Below are positions 18,001-26,927 of a DNA stretch of 64,000 nt, piece by piece. A model generated the notes under the pieces. The model was not told the DNA's origin and made no database searches. It saw only the letters and a list, made by a program, of their open reading frames with translations. Where the stretch lies: NCBI GenBank assembly GCA_965226185.1, contig CBDDCT010000007.1, forward strand, positions 310,001 to 374,000, given 5' to 3'. Numbering within the stretch: the stretch's first letter is position 1; every line of letters starts with the position of its first letter. The DNA comes from CBDCYS01 sp965226185 (lineage in GTDB: Bacteria; Acidobacteriota; Terriglobia; Bryobacterales; UBA6623). Made by a program: the position numbers and the translations under genes.

Positions 18001-18798
18001 GTGAATCGGAGACGATTACTGGAACTAGGCGCGGGAAGTTGCGCGGCGGGGCTGGCGGGGCTGGCAGTGGGCTACAAGTTTCACGGCCGCATTCTCGCCG
18101 TCGCTCGCGCCATGAGCAATCTGCCCACCCCGACAGACACCCCTAGACAGCGTTTCAAAGCGAGAGCCGACGGGATCGAAGAGCGCCATCGCAAGCAGAC
18201 AAAACAGGACGTCCGGGCGCTCAAAGCGAAGTACGAAAGCCCGGTCTTGGGTAAGTTTCGCGTCTGGGATCTGATCGAAAAGCTGTCACTTTGCATCGAT
18301 CCATCGGACAACCTGCTGGGCGTCACCAGCCAGTACGTTCACGTCTGCCAGATATTGCAGGTCATGGAGCGAGACAAGGCGCTAGACGAAACGATGCTGC
18401 TGACCGCGCTGCTGCATGACCTTGGAAAGGTGGCCTTGCTGGCCGGGGAAGCTCCGGAAAACGTTGTTTGCTTCACCCAGCCTGTCGAGGAACGCGAACC
18501 CGAAGCGGGACTGGACAACGTCATTTTTCAATTCGGTCACGATGAGATTGCATATTCGCGCATCAAGGATCACGTGCCTCCGCACGTCGCCTGGATCGTG
18601 CGTTATCACAGCATGCTTGTCGGCAAAGCCGAGAAATACATGAGCCCCCAAGACCGTGAGTACGAGCAACAATACCTGACGAAGTTCAGCAGGTATGATC
18701 ACGGAACGAAGTCGACGGCATTCCTTCCGGCCGAGATGACTTTGGATCGTTACCGGGACTTCGTCGAAAGCCACTTTCCGAATCCGATTCTTTTCTGA
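18001..18798 (+). CDS. Inositol oxygenase-like HD-domain protein with Tat-like signal
   Basis: 265 residues from GTG 18001, GGAG 9 nt upstream. All six di-iron ligands of myo-inositol oxygenase are present in order: His114 (QYVHVCQ), His139-Asp140 (LLHDLGKV), His180 (FGHDE), His203 (RYHSM) and Asp233 (RYDHG). The first spacings equal those of animal MIOX, while the segment before the third His is about 30 residues shorter, which could change substrate. Lys143 matches the substrate-binding Lys. Unusually the N-terminus, MNRRRLLELGAGSCAAGLAG, looks like a twin-arginine signal or anchor, placing a cofactor-bearing oxygenase outside the cytoplasm. Catalytic role inferred from fold. Confidence 0.8.
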   Translation: MNRRRLLELGAGSCAAGLAGLAVGYKFHGRILAVARAMSNLPTPTDTPRQRFKARADGIEERHRKQTKQDVRALKAKYESPVLGKFRVWDLIEKLSLCIDPSDNLLGVTSQYVHVCQILQVMERDKALDETMLLTALLHDLGKVALLAGEAPENVVCFTQPVEEREPEAGLDNVIFQFGHDEIAYSRIKDHVPPHVAWIVRYHSMLVGKAEKYMSPQDREYEQQYLTKFSRYDHGTKSTAFLPAEMTLDRYRDFVESHFPNPILF

Positions 18799-18897
18799 AG
18801 GCGCCGCGAGTTTTGTGCCCGCGGCCGGAACGCTAGACTGAATCCCTGATGACCACCTCGGCGTCCATAGCCTGATTCGTTCGGCGCCCACGCTCCC

Positions 18898-20427
18898 GTG
18901 AATTCGCTTGCACGCCGGATCTACGATCCAATCGAGAGAAACTGGACCGCAATCTTTTGGTCCTTGACGGCCGTTGCTGTACTGCGAACTTGGATCATGC
19001 CCCTGGGATCCAGCCTTTGGCTGGACGAAACGGGCACTTACTATTACGCTACGCGAAGTTGGGCGGAGACGACCGGGGGGATGACTTCCCTGCCCCAGTT
19101 AGGAATTCAATCTTCGCTGTATTCGGTTATCGCCTGGGTCATCGCGAGCGCCGCGGGAGGGAACGAACTGCTGTTAAGACTGCCCTCGACGGCAGCAATG
19201 GGACTGTCCACCTTCTTGCTTTTTCGAATCGCTCGCGGCTCGGTTGGCAGCGAGGGCGCCATGCTGTGTGTCGCATTTTTCGTGGTGTCTCCCGGAATCA
19301 TATTCGCCGCCGCCGATTTTCGCCCGTACTCCCTGGCGCTGCTCGCCGCGATTGCCTCCACCGCGATGCTGGGGCGGCTGCTGGCAGGGCGAACGTTCTG
19401 GGGCGGTATCGGATACGGGCTACTGGCGGCCCTGATGCTTCACCTGCATTACTTGTATGGCACGGTGTTGATCGCGCATGCGGGCTATGTGATCTGGCGC
19501 TGGAGGGACATTGACCCGCCTGTCCTGAAACGGCTAGGGGTTGCAGCGGTCATCCTCGGGGCGCTGGCTTTCCCAATCTTGCCCAACCTTCTCGTGCTGA
19601 GCAACTCCGTGCAGTCGCTGGCCTACGCGGCGGCCCCCTCGGCCGCGAGTCTGATCGGCGCCTTTATTCCTTCCGTTGTGACGGTCGGCGTATTTGCCGG
19701 ACTGGTGTGCGCGTCGTTCGTCCACCCGCTTTCCCAATGGAGATTCAGTGGCATTGACGGGCGGTTTCTCGGCCTGGCGGCCGCCCTCTACATCTCGCCG
19801 CCGCTGGTGCTTTTTGTGATTTCGACGTTCAGCTCCGCGCATGTCTTCATTGAGAGGTATTTCTTGCCGGAGATAGCGGGCCTCGCCTTGCTGGGCGGCT
19901 GCTTGGTGAGGATCGAGCCCGCGGGCGTTAGGCGCGTCGTTGCCATAATGGTCCTCATCGCCGGGATCACCGCGCACGGGTTGAGCGGCGGCTTTTGGCC
20001 CCAACACGAGCGCGATGACTGGCGAAGCGCGATCGAGACGGCGCGGTCCGTGGCGGGTGAATCCATGACGGGTGAAGATGATACAGCCGTCCTGTTTCGC
20101 AGCGGGTTCTTCGAGGCCGCCAACCCGCAATGGCTTTCCGACCCGGGCTACAGGGGGTTCCTGCTCGCGCCCCTGACTGCCTACCCTCTCGGCCGGCCGG
20201 TCATCATCTTGCCTTTCGAGGTCAACGCCGAGACAGCCCCTTATCTCAAGCAGAAGCTGTCGTCGCTGACTTCCCGCCGCCGAATTGTGTTGGTCGCACG
20301 CTTCGGGGGGAACATCCAAACCTGGATCGAGGCGCATCTGGATGCGCTCGGCTTCACCCCAACTCATAGCAGCCGCCACGGGGCTGTCTCGGTCGTTGTC
20401 TTTGAACCTGATCTCGATGCGAGCTAG
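18898..20427 (+). CDS. Polytopic GT-C-type glycosyltransferase-like membrane protein
   Basis: 509 residues with about ten hydrophobic helices. After TM1 comes GSSLWLDETGTYYY, matching the [LW]-D-E motif in the first extracytoplasmic loop of GT-C (ArnT/PMT-like) lipid-phosphosugar transferases. Later comes RPYSLALLAAIAS, and the C-terminus is a soluble periplasmic domain (from about residue 360). It likely transfers a sugar from a polyprenyl-phosphate carrier to a glycan or protein outside the membrane. Start is GTG 18898 without a clear RBS. Lies between MIOX-like and propeller genes, all on the plus strand. Confidence 0.8.
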   Translation: MNSLARRIYDPIERNWTAIFWSLTAVAVLRTWIMPLGSSLWLDETGTYYYATRSWAETTGGMTSLPQLGIQSSLYSVIAWVIASAAGGNELLLRLPSTAAMGLSTFLLFRIARGSVGSEGAMLCVAFFVVSPGIIFAAADFRPYSLALLAAIASTAMLGRLLAGRTFWGGIGYGLLAALMLHLHYLYGTVLIAHAGYVIWRWRDIDPPVLKRLGVAAVILGALAFPILPNLLVLSNSVQSLAYAAAPSAASLIGAFIPSVVTVGVFAGLVCASFVHPLSQWRFSGIDGRFLGLAAALYISPPLVLFVISTFSSAHVFIERYFLPEIAGLALLGGCLVRIEPAGVRRVVAIMVLIAGITAHGLSGGFWPQHERDDWRSAIETARSVAGESMTGEDDTAVLFRSGFFEAANPQWLSDPGYRGFLLAPLTAYPLGRPVIILPFEVNAETAPYLKQKLSSLTSRRRIVLVARFGGNIQTWIEAHLDALGFTPTHSSRHGAVSVVVFEPDLDAS

Positions 20428-20526
20428 CCCATCGTGCAACTGTTTCACTATTCAGCCGCGAGACTTTCGGGACTACTCGGTATTACAATGAAACGGTTCA
20501 GAATCTCCGCTTTGTGATCGATTCCC

Positions 20527-21963
20527 ATGGCCTCTAACCTTTCGATTCTCGGAACCCTCCTAACCGTAGCGCTAAGCGTCCCTGCCGTTTCCGGCGCCGA
20601 CTGGCCTCAGTTCCGTGGCCCGGATGGACTGGGAATCTCGCCATCCACCGGAGTGCCGCTCGAATTTGGCCCCGCCAAGAATGTCGTTTGGAAGACCCCC
20701 CTGCCTCCGGGACACTCATCCCCGGTTCTCACCGAGGACCGCATTTTTCTGACGGCCTACGATGGCCAGGTGCTGTTGACGTTCTGTCTGGACCGCGAAA
20801 CGGGCAAGATCCTCTGGCGCCGCGAAGCTCCCCGGCCGCGAACCGAACATTTCCAGCAGACGAATGGGCCGGCCTCGCCTAGCCCGGTCACCGACGGTAC
20901 GAATGTGTACGTCTTTTTCGGGGATTTCGGCTTGCTCTCCTACGGACCTGACGGCGAAGAGCGTTGGCGGCTCCTTCTCGGTCCTTTCGACAATGCCAAC
21001 GGGCACGGGTCGTCTCCGATTTTGGCTGACGGGATGCTGATTCTGATCTGCGACCAGGACCATGATTCCTACGTCATCGCCGTCGATCAGAAAACCGGCA
21101 AGGTGCGCTGGAAAACCGGGCGGCCCGAAGTCAGCCGCGGCTATGCGACTCCGGGCATCTATCGTCCGAAAGACGGGCCCGCCGAGGTGATCGTGCCCGG
21201 GGCGTACGTCATCATCTCCTACGAGCTAGCCACCGGCAAAAAGCTGTGGTGGGTGACCGGGATGGCTTGGCAAGTGAAGTCAGTACCGCTCGTTGACGGC
21301 GACACGATCTACATCAGCGGCTGGGAAATCGGCGGCGACCCTGGACAGGAGAAGCCGCCTCCGCTCCCGTTCAAGGAGGTCCTTGCCAAGCACGACGCCA
21401 ACAAAGACGGCGTGTTGTCTCGTGAAGAGGCGCCGGATCCCCGCATGCGGCAAGAACATAACTGGAACGAGACGGACTTCGACGCCGACGGCGTCCTCGA
21501 CAACAGCGACTGGGATCTCCACATCGCCAAGAGCACGGCGAGGAACAATATCATTGCGGTCCGGCCGCAAGGACGAAGGGGCGACATTTCCGATACGGGC
21601 GTTTTGTGGAGGTATCGCCGGGGGCTGCCCAACACCCCTTCTCCCCTGCTCTACAACGGCATCCTCTGGCTCGTCAAAGACGGCGGTATCGCAACGAGCC
21701 TGGATCCCACAAGCGGCCAGCCTATCAAGCAGGCTCGTCTGCCTGATGCGATCGACAAGTATTGGGCCTCGCCCGTTGCGGCGGACGGCAAAATCTACAT
21801 GACCAGCGCCGGCTGCCAGGTGAGCGTCGTCAAACCGCGGGGACAATGGGAAGTGCTGACCGTCAACGACTTCGAGGACCAATGCTTCGCCACGCCTGCG
21901 ATTGTTGATGGGCGGATTTACTTTCGGACGATGGCTGCTTTGTATTGCCTGGGGAAGCAGTAG
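20527..21963 (+). CDS. Secreted PQQ-type beta-propeller protein, paralog
   Basis: 478 residues from ATG 20527 with signal peptide (ILGTLLTVALSVPAVSGA). Opens DWPQFRGPDGLG and follows the paralog at 16421 blade by blade, including VTDGTNVYVFFGDFGL and the closing RTMAALYCLGKQ. An EF-hand like insert is present (DANKDGVLSREE and DFDADGVLDNSD). Function probably extracytoplasmic binding or assembly; no catalytic residues identified. The two propellers flank the MIOX-like and GT-C genes, suggesting one exported sugar-related unit that duplicated. Confidence 0.88.
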   Translation: MASNLSILGTLLTVALSVPAVSGADWPQFRGPDGLGISPSTGVPLEFGPAKNVVWKTPLPPGHSSPVLTEDRIFLTAYDGQVLLTFCLDRETGKILWRREAPRPRTEHFQQTNGPASPSPVTDGTNVYVFFGDFGLLSYGPDGEERWRLLLGPFDNANGHGSSPILADGMLILICDQDHDSYVIAVDQKTGKVRWKTGRPEVSRGYATPGIYRPKDGPAEVIVPGAYVIISYELATGKKLWWVTGMAWQVKSVPLVDGDTIYISGWEIGGDPGQEKPPPLPFKEVLAKHDANKDGVLSREEAPDPRMRQEHNWNETDFDADGVLDNSDWDLHIAKSTARNNIIAVRPQGRRGDISDTGVLWRYRRGLPNTPSPLLYNGILWLVKDGGIATSLDPTSGQPIKQARLPDAIDKYWASPVAADGKIYMTSAGCQVSVVKPRGQWEVLTVNDFEDQCFATPAIVDGRIYFRTMAALYCLGKQ

Positions 21964-22035
21964 CAGCCAACCGGCCGCGAACCCGGATCCGTCCATGAAC
22001 TGGCATTCGCAATTGTAAGTCGGTTCTCCAGGTAA

Positions 22036-22069
22036 CCCGTAGCGCGGGGCTCGAAGAGACCCGCGGCCT
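22036..22069. repeat. Intergenic hairpin repeat, GTAGCG...GGGCTCG family
   Basis: Core CCCGTAGCGCGGGGCTCGAA then GAGACCCGCGGCC. Related to 10083-10118 and 51987-52100. It lies just before the 5'-truncated DUF1501 gene and may mark the deletion breakpoint. Confidence 0.55.
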
Positions 22070-22100
22070 GTCGCGCGGTCCCCGTCGGCCCCCGTGTCCA

Positions 22101-22718
22101 GAGTGGAAGCCCGAGCTGGCGTTTCGCATGCGGATGAAAGCGCCCGAAGCATTTGAGGTTGACAAGGAATCAGAAGCCACCAAGAAGCTCTACGGCCTGG
22201 ACGAAGAAGTCACCAGCGATTTCGGCTGGCAGTGCCTGCTGGCCCGTCGTCTGGCCGAGCGCGGCGTGCGCTACATTCAGTGCACCCACAGTTACAAGTG
22301 GGACCAGCACGGCAAACTGCAAGAAAAGCACACCGGCAACGCCAAGGAAGTCGACAAGCCGATCGCGGGGTTACTCAAAGACCTCAAGTCGCGCGGCCTG
22401 CTCGAGGACACGCTGGTGATTTGGGCCGGCGAATTCGGCCGCACTCCGGTTTCCCAGGGAGGCGACGGCCGCGACCACAACCGTTACGGCTACACGATTT
22501 GGATGGCCGGCGGCGGCGTCAAGGCCGGTTTTTCCTGCGGCGCCACCGATGAGATCGGCTACCACGCCGTCGAAGACCGCATGCACCTGCACGATTTCCA
22601 CGCCACGGCTTTGCACCTGCTGGGATTCGATCACGAAAAGCTGACCTGCCGCTATTCCGGCCGCGATTTTAGGCTGACCAGCGTGGCGGGAGTTGTCGCG
22701 AAAAAGATCATCGCCTAG
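22101..22718 (+). pseudogene. DUF1501 protein, 5'-truncated remnant
   Basis: Only the C-terminal 205 codons or so of a protein normally near 450 residues. The frame EWKPELAFRM matches the mid-protein ELAFRMQ motif of DUF1501, followed by GWQCLLARRLAERGVRYIQ, VIWAGEFGRTP and GRDHNRYGYTIWMAGGGVK. The N-terminal half with its Tat signal is absent; the DNA before 22101 is intergenic repeat. The family often pairs with DUF1549/DUF1553 cytochrome-type genes in Planctomycetes and Acidobacteria; no partner is here. An internal ATG (22128) could allow translation of a fragment, but a decayed gene is the better reading. Confidence 0.8.
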
Positions 22719-22746
22719 CAGTCCGTGGCAAAAGTGTGCTCGGACG

Positions 22747-22838
22747 AAAAAGGGGGACTGCCACTTATTTCCGCTTCTCCAATCCATTCAAAAATCAGCG
22801 CTTCGCCGAAAGGAAATGGGCTGGCTGTCCCCTTTTTT
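22747..22838. repeat. A/G-T/C capped palindromic repeat, family E, copy 1
   Basis: About 92 bp bounded by AAAAAGGGGGACTGCCACTT and the complementary GGCTGGCTGTCCCCTTTTTT. Inner sequence carries TTATTTCC and GGAAATGG arms. A related copy is at 55371-55462. Folds into a long hairpin ending in a T-run on either strand, so it may act as a bidirectional terminator. Confidence 0.6.
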
Positions 22839-22937
22839 CGCGTCCTCGGACTTGCACCACGGGCTGCTAGGGTAGTGCGCCAATCAGACCGTAACGTATG
22901 GCGAGTCGCTTCCGTGCCTCGTTAGCGGCGTGATACG

Positions 22938-23096
22938 GACCATTTGAGCCGCATTCAGGCGGCTTGGTGTTTCCAGGCCAGTCGTTTTACGGCTGGTGAG
23001 CCCTGCCGCTCAAGGTTTGTCAGCCCGTTTCAACGGGCTTCCCTCTTCCCCAACCGAAATCTATACGTTGCGGTACTATTGGCGCACTACACTAGG
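22938..23096. repeat. Interspersed repeat, family B, copy 1
   Basis: About 160 bp containing two small palindromes, CCAGTCG-TTTTA-CGGCTGG and AGCCCGTT-TC-AACGGGCT, then AAATCTATACGTTG and CGCACTAC. The second copy is at 50193-50350 with the same order and spacing. Noncoding. Confidence 0.7.
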
Positions 23097-23518
23097 GCGT
23101 CGCCGCCAAACCAAGATGCCATTGGGAGCGCCGGGCCAACGGCGCTCGGTGATCGCCGCGTTGGACCAGCCCAAGGCCTCAGCTCCGAGACTTCACCAAA
23201 GCAATCCGCTCCACAAACATACGACCTGTTGAGGCGGAGGCCGGCCCACAAAGACCGGCGGGTGCGGATCTCTTCCGCGAAGGCTGCTCGCCCATAGAGC
23301 GGCCCGAGGTGGCACATGGATGTCTGGTCCCCGGGACCCCACCACCGATTCGCAAAGAACCGCCGCCGAAACTCTTGGCATCGTCCCACAACCCTTGCCA
23401 CCACGAGGGAGCGGGGTTACTGCGTCAACCCCTTGAGAGCACTTGACAGATACCTATCATGGATGTCCCAGACTTTAGACTTTCCCAGACTTTCCTTTGA
23501 AGAGGGTGAGTTGCAGCA

Positions 23519-26500
23519 TCATCGCTGCCGTCGCCGGGATTTTGCCTTAGCGGGCGGGTCGATCCAAAGGGCGTCTTCGAAAATCTTGCGGAAGGCCCGA
23601 TCTTTGGACTTCACCATCGCGACGAGGTCATCGGTGCGCGATTCATCGCCGTAGGCGAGGTCGCGGATGCAATGCGCGACGCGCAGGGCCGGGTGGTCGT
23701 AGTCGCGCGTCAACTCGGCGATCCTGGCGAAGGGCGACTCTTCCGGCTTGTCGTGATGCCCGAAGATGTAAAGAGTAGAGTCGGTGAGGAGCTGCCACCC
23801 TGCAAAGAAGCAGTTACCAATGGTCGACTTGCCCTCTCGAAAGCGATTCTCAACTTCCGCCCAGAGGCTCTCGTCGAATAGGCGGTTCAGTTTAGGTATG
23901 CGAGGCAAGAGGCTGGTCTTGAGAGCTTCGTCCCACTGAGGCCTCGGCTTGAGATCAAAGACAAGGGCGATGTAGGCCCGAGCCCGATCCCGAGCCCGAG
24001 CCCGAGCCCGATCCAGATTCCGAGCCCGATCCCGATCCAGATTCCGAGCCCGAGCCCGAGCCCGAGCTAGATCCCGAGCCAGATCCCGATCCCGAGCCCG
24101 ATCCCGATCCAGATTCCGAGCCCGAGCCCGAGCCCGATCCAGAGCCCGAGCCCGAGCCCGAGCCAGATCCCGAGCCCGATCCCGAGCCCAGCCCAAAAGT
24201 GACTCATTTCGGTGAGGGCTCGTCCGCACCATGTTGGACAATCGATCCAGGGCGGGTCCCCCGCGCGAAATACCGCAAGTGAGCGCAACTGTGAAGGCGC
24301 CCTCCACCATCGAATCGTCCGAAACAAGGGAATCGACAAACTGGGTGGTCGCGGCGGCGAAGTTTGAGGACGGGCCTTCCAGAGACCAAATCTGCTGCGT
24401 CGTTCGGTGCGTCGAATGGTATTTCTGAATGAGTGCCTTGGATGGCTCTTTTGCGGGCAGGTCGAAAAGCAGACCGAACGGCACACTCGCATTCGGAAGC
24501 GCCCGACTGGCTGCTTCCGCGAGCTTATCGTGGGGGAATTGGGCGGCAATTGCAGTGAGGAACAAGCGCTCTCTTGTGGCCGCTCCTTTTTTGCGAACAA
24601 AGTCACTGGCGAGCCAGTCTGCGCCGTTCTCCTGGTTCGACTCATCTTTCGACACCCACAAGCGAAGCGGCTCGATGAGGAGCTGTAGTCGATCCCCGGA
24701 TTCCGCCGTGCCGGCGCGAGTGAATAGGCGGCCGACTACTTCTTTCTCCCGCTCTTCCGCCGACGCAATTCCGTCCAAAAGGAAACCGCCGAGGAGTTTT
24801 GCGCAGTTGTCCTCCTTCTCGTGTTCCAAGAGGGCGGCCACGACGTGCTCCTGTGCCTCGTCACTGCTGAGCGCCGCAGTGAAGAGCCGGATCACTTCAT
24901 GCCATCGTGACTCCGAGCGTTTTTGGCCGAGTTCCCGCCAAACCGCTTCGATCCCCTTGTTCTCCGCGCGGGTCCTAAAGTACGCCGCAGTGAGATACTC
25001 CTGGAAGGTGAGATGAACAAAGCTGTAGCGCTGGTCGCCGACTTCGATAAGCAGGCCGGCGCGCTGTTTCACAAACTCCAAGAACTCTTCCGCGAGATCT
25101 TGCGGCTCGTCGTCCGGGTCTCGCGCCTTCTCTTTGGCAGCGATATGCTCCGCCAGAAAGTCCGCCAGTTCCTTGTGGGGAGCGATGGAGCGTTTGTCTT
25201 CACTCTCCGCTCCCCGGCACTGCATCCAGTGAGCAATAGCCTCCATCCGAGTCCGGTTGCGGCGCTCGATCTTGCCTTTCTTGGGACCCTCTTGGTCCTT
25301 GTATTTCCAGTAGTGCCACGTGTTTAGCAATGTCTCGGTACATTTCTGGTATAGGACAACACGCGCGTCCGGCAGCACGGCGTCTACGCGGTGAACGAGG
25401 GCAATGATCGTCAGCAGCAACGGGTTCCGGGCCAGGTCGTGAATGGCAACCTGGCTTTGGTCCTCTAGTATCCGAGTTAAATCGGCGATATTCCGTTCCC
25501 GCAGAGCCTTGGAATCGACGCGGGCGGCATACCAGTCCTTGATAAAGCTCTTCATCTCGGGCAGTTGGAGTGGCGCGACCCTATGGTGGCGGTACTCCGA
25601 CTCGTCGAACCGAAAGGGATGGGAGTACCCGACGATGCGGGAGGTAACGATGATGGTGTTTCCGGGGTAGGTGGTTCCCAAGGCGCGAATGCGGTCGCGG
25701 ATGATCTTCTTGAAGCGCTCGGTGAGTTCGTCGAGACCGTCGAAGAGCAGAACCGCTTCCCCGTGTTCCAAATAGTACTCGAAGAACTCGGCATCGGCGC
25801 TGTTGAGTGAGAAGTCCGCCTGAGCCACCTCCTGAATGTAGTCCAAGAGGGGAAGATTCTTGCCCTCTTTGAGGCGATCGGCGTAGTCCCGCAGGATGAC
25901 GAGGACCGGGAGGCGGCGCTCGTCTTTGCCCGTCCTGTAGCGCTTTTGCAACTTCTCCGAGAGCCCGGCGAGAGCCAAGAACTTCAAGAGGGTGGACTTG
26001 CCGGAACCAGGATCGCCAAGGACAACATGTTTGCCGCCCCGCTCGAGGAGACCCAGCGGGTCATTGCGCGCAATGTCTGGTTTGTTGACATCCGCGTCCG
26101 CGCTCACCACCTTCAGCGGAATGTAGATTTGATCGATGGCAACACCCTTGGCCGCCTCCTCCTTAAGGACCGACATCCCGATGAAGTGGATCTCGCGATG
26201 ATGCTGGAGAAAGTTGTCGTCATAACGTCGCCGGGTGTCCTCGATCGTTCGCTTTCGAGCCGCTCCATCAGGTAACAGACCCGGGTAGTAAAAGAGACAG
26301 AGGGACGGGGTCTCGAGAAACAGCGCCTGCAGTTTCTTATGGCCCCAGTGTTCGATTTCGAACGGCACGCCTTTGCCCAGATTCTGGAGCCATGTGACGT
26401 CACCGCCGCTCTTGCGGCGGGCCGATTCCTTGAGGTCTTGGGGGGTGACGAGTACCCACCGGTCGATACCGGGACCGCGCTTTTTTTTCGCCCCTTTGCG

Positions 26501-26800
26501 GACGCTCCACTTCTCGACGGTCATTTCGAGCGAGTGTTTGATCTGCTGCCGCTGACCGTCGGTTAGGGGTGACGAGAAGTATTTATGCTGAAAGCCGGTT
26601 CGTTCGTAAAGGGCATCTAAACCGGCATAGTCGCCCGCCGCGTCGTCGTAGATGACGGATGTGCCGCCCTTTCGGCGAGCCTCATGAAACAGAAGCAGAT
26701 CGACGACACGGGCGAACTCCTTGGCGGCTTCCGTTCCAGAACCAAGGATTTCGTACAGGGTGGGGACAGTTGACAGTCTTTTAGTCGTGCGCTTTGCCAT
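23519..26800 (-). CDS. NACHT ATPase with N-terminal PDDEXK-like nuclease domain (antiviral STAND type)
   Basis: 1093 residues. Residues 1-100 fit a Mrr-like nuclease: Glu24/28, GLD at 60-62 and Q-x-K at 71-73 (FQHKYF), so DNA cleavage is the inferred effector. The NACHT domain follows with Walker A GDPGSGKST (262-270), Walker B LLFDGLDE (351-358) and sensor TSR (386-388). A helical region comes next (to about 860), then an Arg/Asp/Ala-rich repeat tract (about 870-941) and a C-terminal helical domain. This is the architecture of bacterial NLR-like defence proteins: sensor, NTPase switch, toxic effector. Divergent from an unknown 243-residue gene, within an island of IS elements and TA modules. 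Family confident; phage role inferred. Confidence 0.88.
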   Translation of the reverse strand: MAKRTTKRLSTVPTLYEILGSGTEAAKEFARVVDLLLFHEARRKGGTSVIYDDAAGDYAGLDALYERTGFQHKYFSSPLTDGQRQQIKHSLEMTVEKWSVRKGAKKKRGPGIDRWVLVTPQDLKESARRKSGGDVTWLQNLGKGVPFEIEHWGHKKLQALFLETPSLCLFYYPGLLPDGAARKRTIEDTRRRYDDNFLQHHREIHFIGMSVLKEEAAKGVAIDQIYIPLKVVSADADVNKPDIARNDPLGLLERGGKHVVLGDPGSGKSTLLKFLALAGLSEKLQKRYRTGKDERRLPVLVILRDYADRLKEGKNLPLLDYIQEVAQADFSLNSADAEFFEYYLEHGEAVLLFDGLDELTERFKKIIRDRIRALGTTYPGNTIIVTSRIVGYSHPFRFDESEYRHHRVAPLQLPEMKSFIKDWYAARVDSKALRERNIADLTRILEDQSQVAIHDLARNPLLLTIIALVHRVDAVLPDARVVLYQKCTETLLNTWHYWKYKDQEGPKKGKIERRNRTRMEAIAHWMQCRGAESEDKRSIAPHKELADFLAEHIAAKEKARDPDDEPQDLAEEFLEFVKQRAGLLIEVGDQRYSFVHLTFQEYLTAAYFRTRAENKGIEAVWRELGQKRSESRWHEVIRLFTAALSSDEAQEHVVAALLEHEKEDNCAKLLGGFLLDGIASAEEREKEVVGRLFTRAGTAESGDRLQLLIEPLRLWVSKDESNQENGADWLASDFVRKKGAATRERLFLTAIAAQFPHDKLAEAASRALPNASVPFGLLFDLPAKEPSKALIQKYHSTHRTTQQIWSLEGPSSNFAAATTQFVDSLVSDDSMVEGAFTVALTCGISRGGPALDRLSNMVRTSPHRNESLLGWARDRARDLARARARALDRARARARNLDRDRARDRDLARDLARARARARNLDRDRARNLDRARARARDRARAYIALVFDLKPRPQWDEALKTSLLPRIPKLNRLFDESLWAEVENRFREGKSTIGNCFFAGWQLLTDSTLYIFGHHDKPEESPFARIAELTRDYDHPALRVAHCIRDLAYGDESRTDDLVAMVKSKDRAFRKIFEDALWIDPPAKAKSRRRQR
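23976..24190 (-). repeat. Hexanucleotide-based repeat tract inside the NACHT gene
   Basis: About 215 bp of GCCCGA/TCCCGA-type hexamer repeats, with some degenerate units, encoding alternating RARARD and RDLAR dipeptides (about residues 870-941). The unit is a multiple of three, so copy changes alter length without breaking the frame. Similar Arg/Asp/Leu/Ala-rich stretches are known in other bacterial NACHT proteins. Confidence 0.8.
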
Positions 26801-26861
26801 TGACGAGCCGCCGGGGGCCTATGTTATCACGAGGCTAGATTAGCAGATATCGGTACGACCA

Positions 26862-26892
26862 TTGGGATCAGATCGGCGAGGCCAAGTATAAT
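26862..26892 (+). promoter_or_regulatory. Possible promoter of the 243-residue gene
   Basis: TTGGGA (26862-26867) and TATAAT (26887-26892) separated by 19 nt, about 35 bases before the start codon. The spacing is longer than ideal. It sits in the divergent spacer shared with the NACHT gene. Confidence 0.4.
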
Positions 26893-26927
26893 CGGGTAGC
26901 CGAGATCCGGAACGGGAGGCCAAACTC

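Larger units (their letters stand above)
22719..23518. other. Intergenic region of repeats before the defence gene
   Basis: About 800 bases without a credible gene. It holds palindromic repeat E (22747-22838) and repeat B (22938-23096); the rest (23100-23518) shows no recognisable protein, RNA or duplicated motif. It marks the left border of the accessory island. Confidence 0.55.

Noticed and set aside
23976..24190. CRISPR-like or minisatellite array outside genes
   Set aside because: Units are 6-bp, without spacers, and are inside an open NACHT reading frame.
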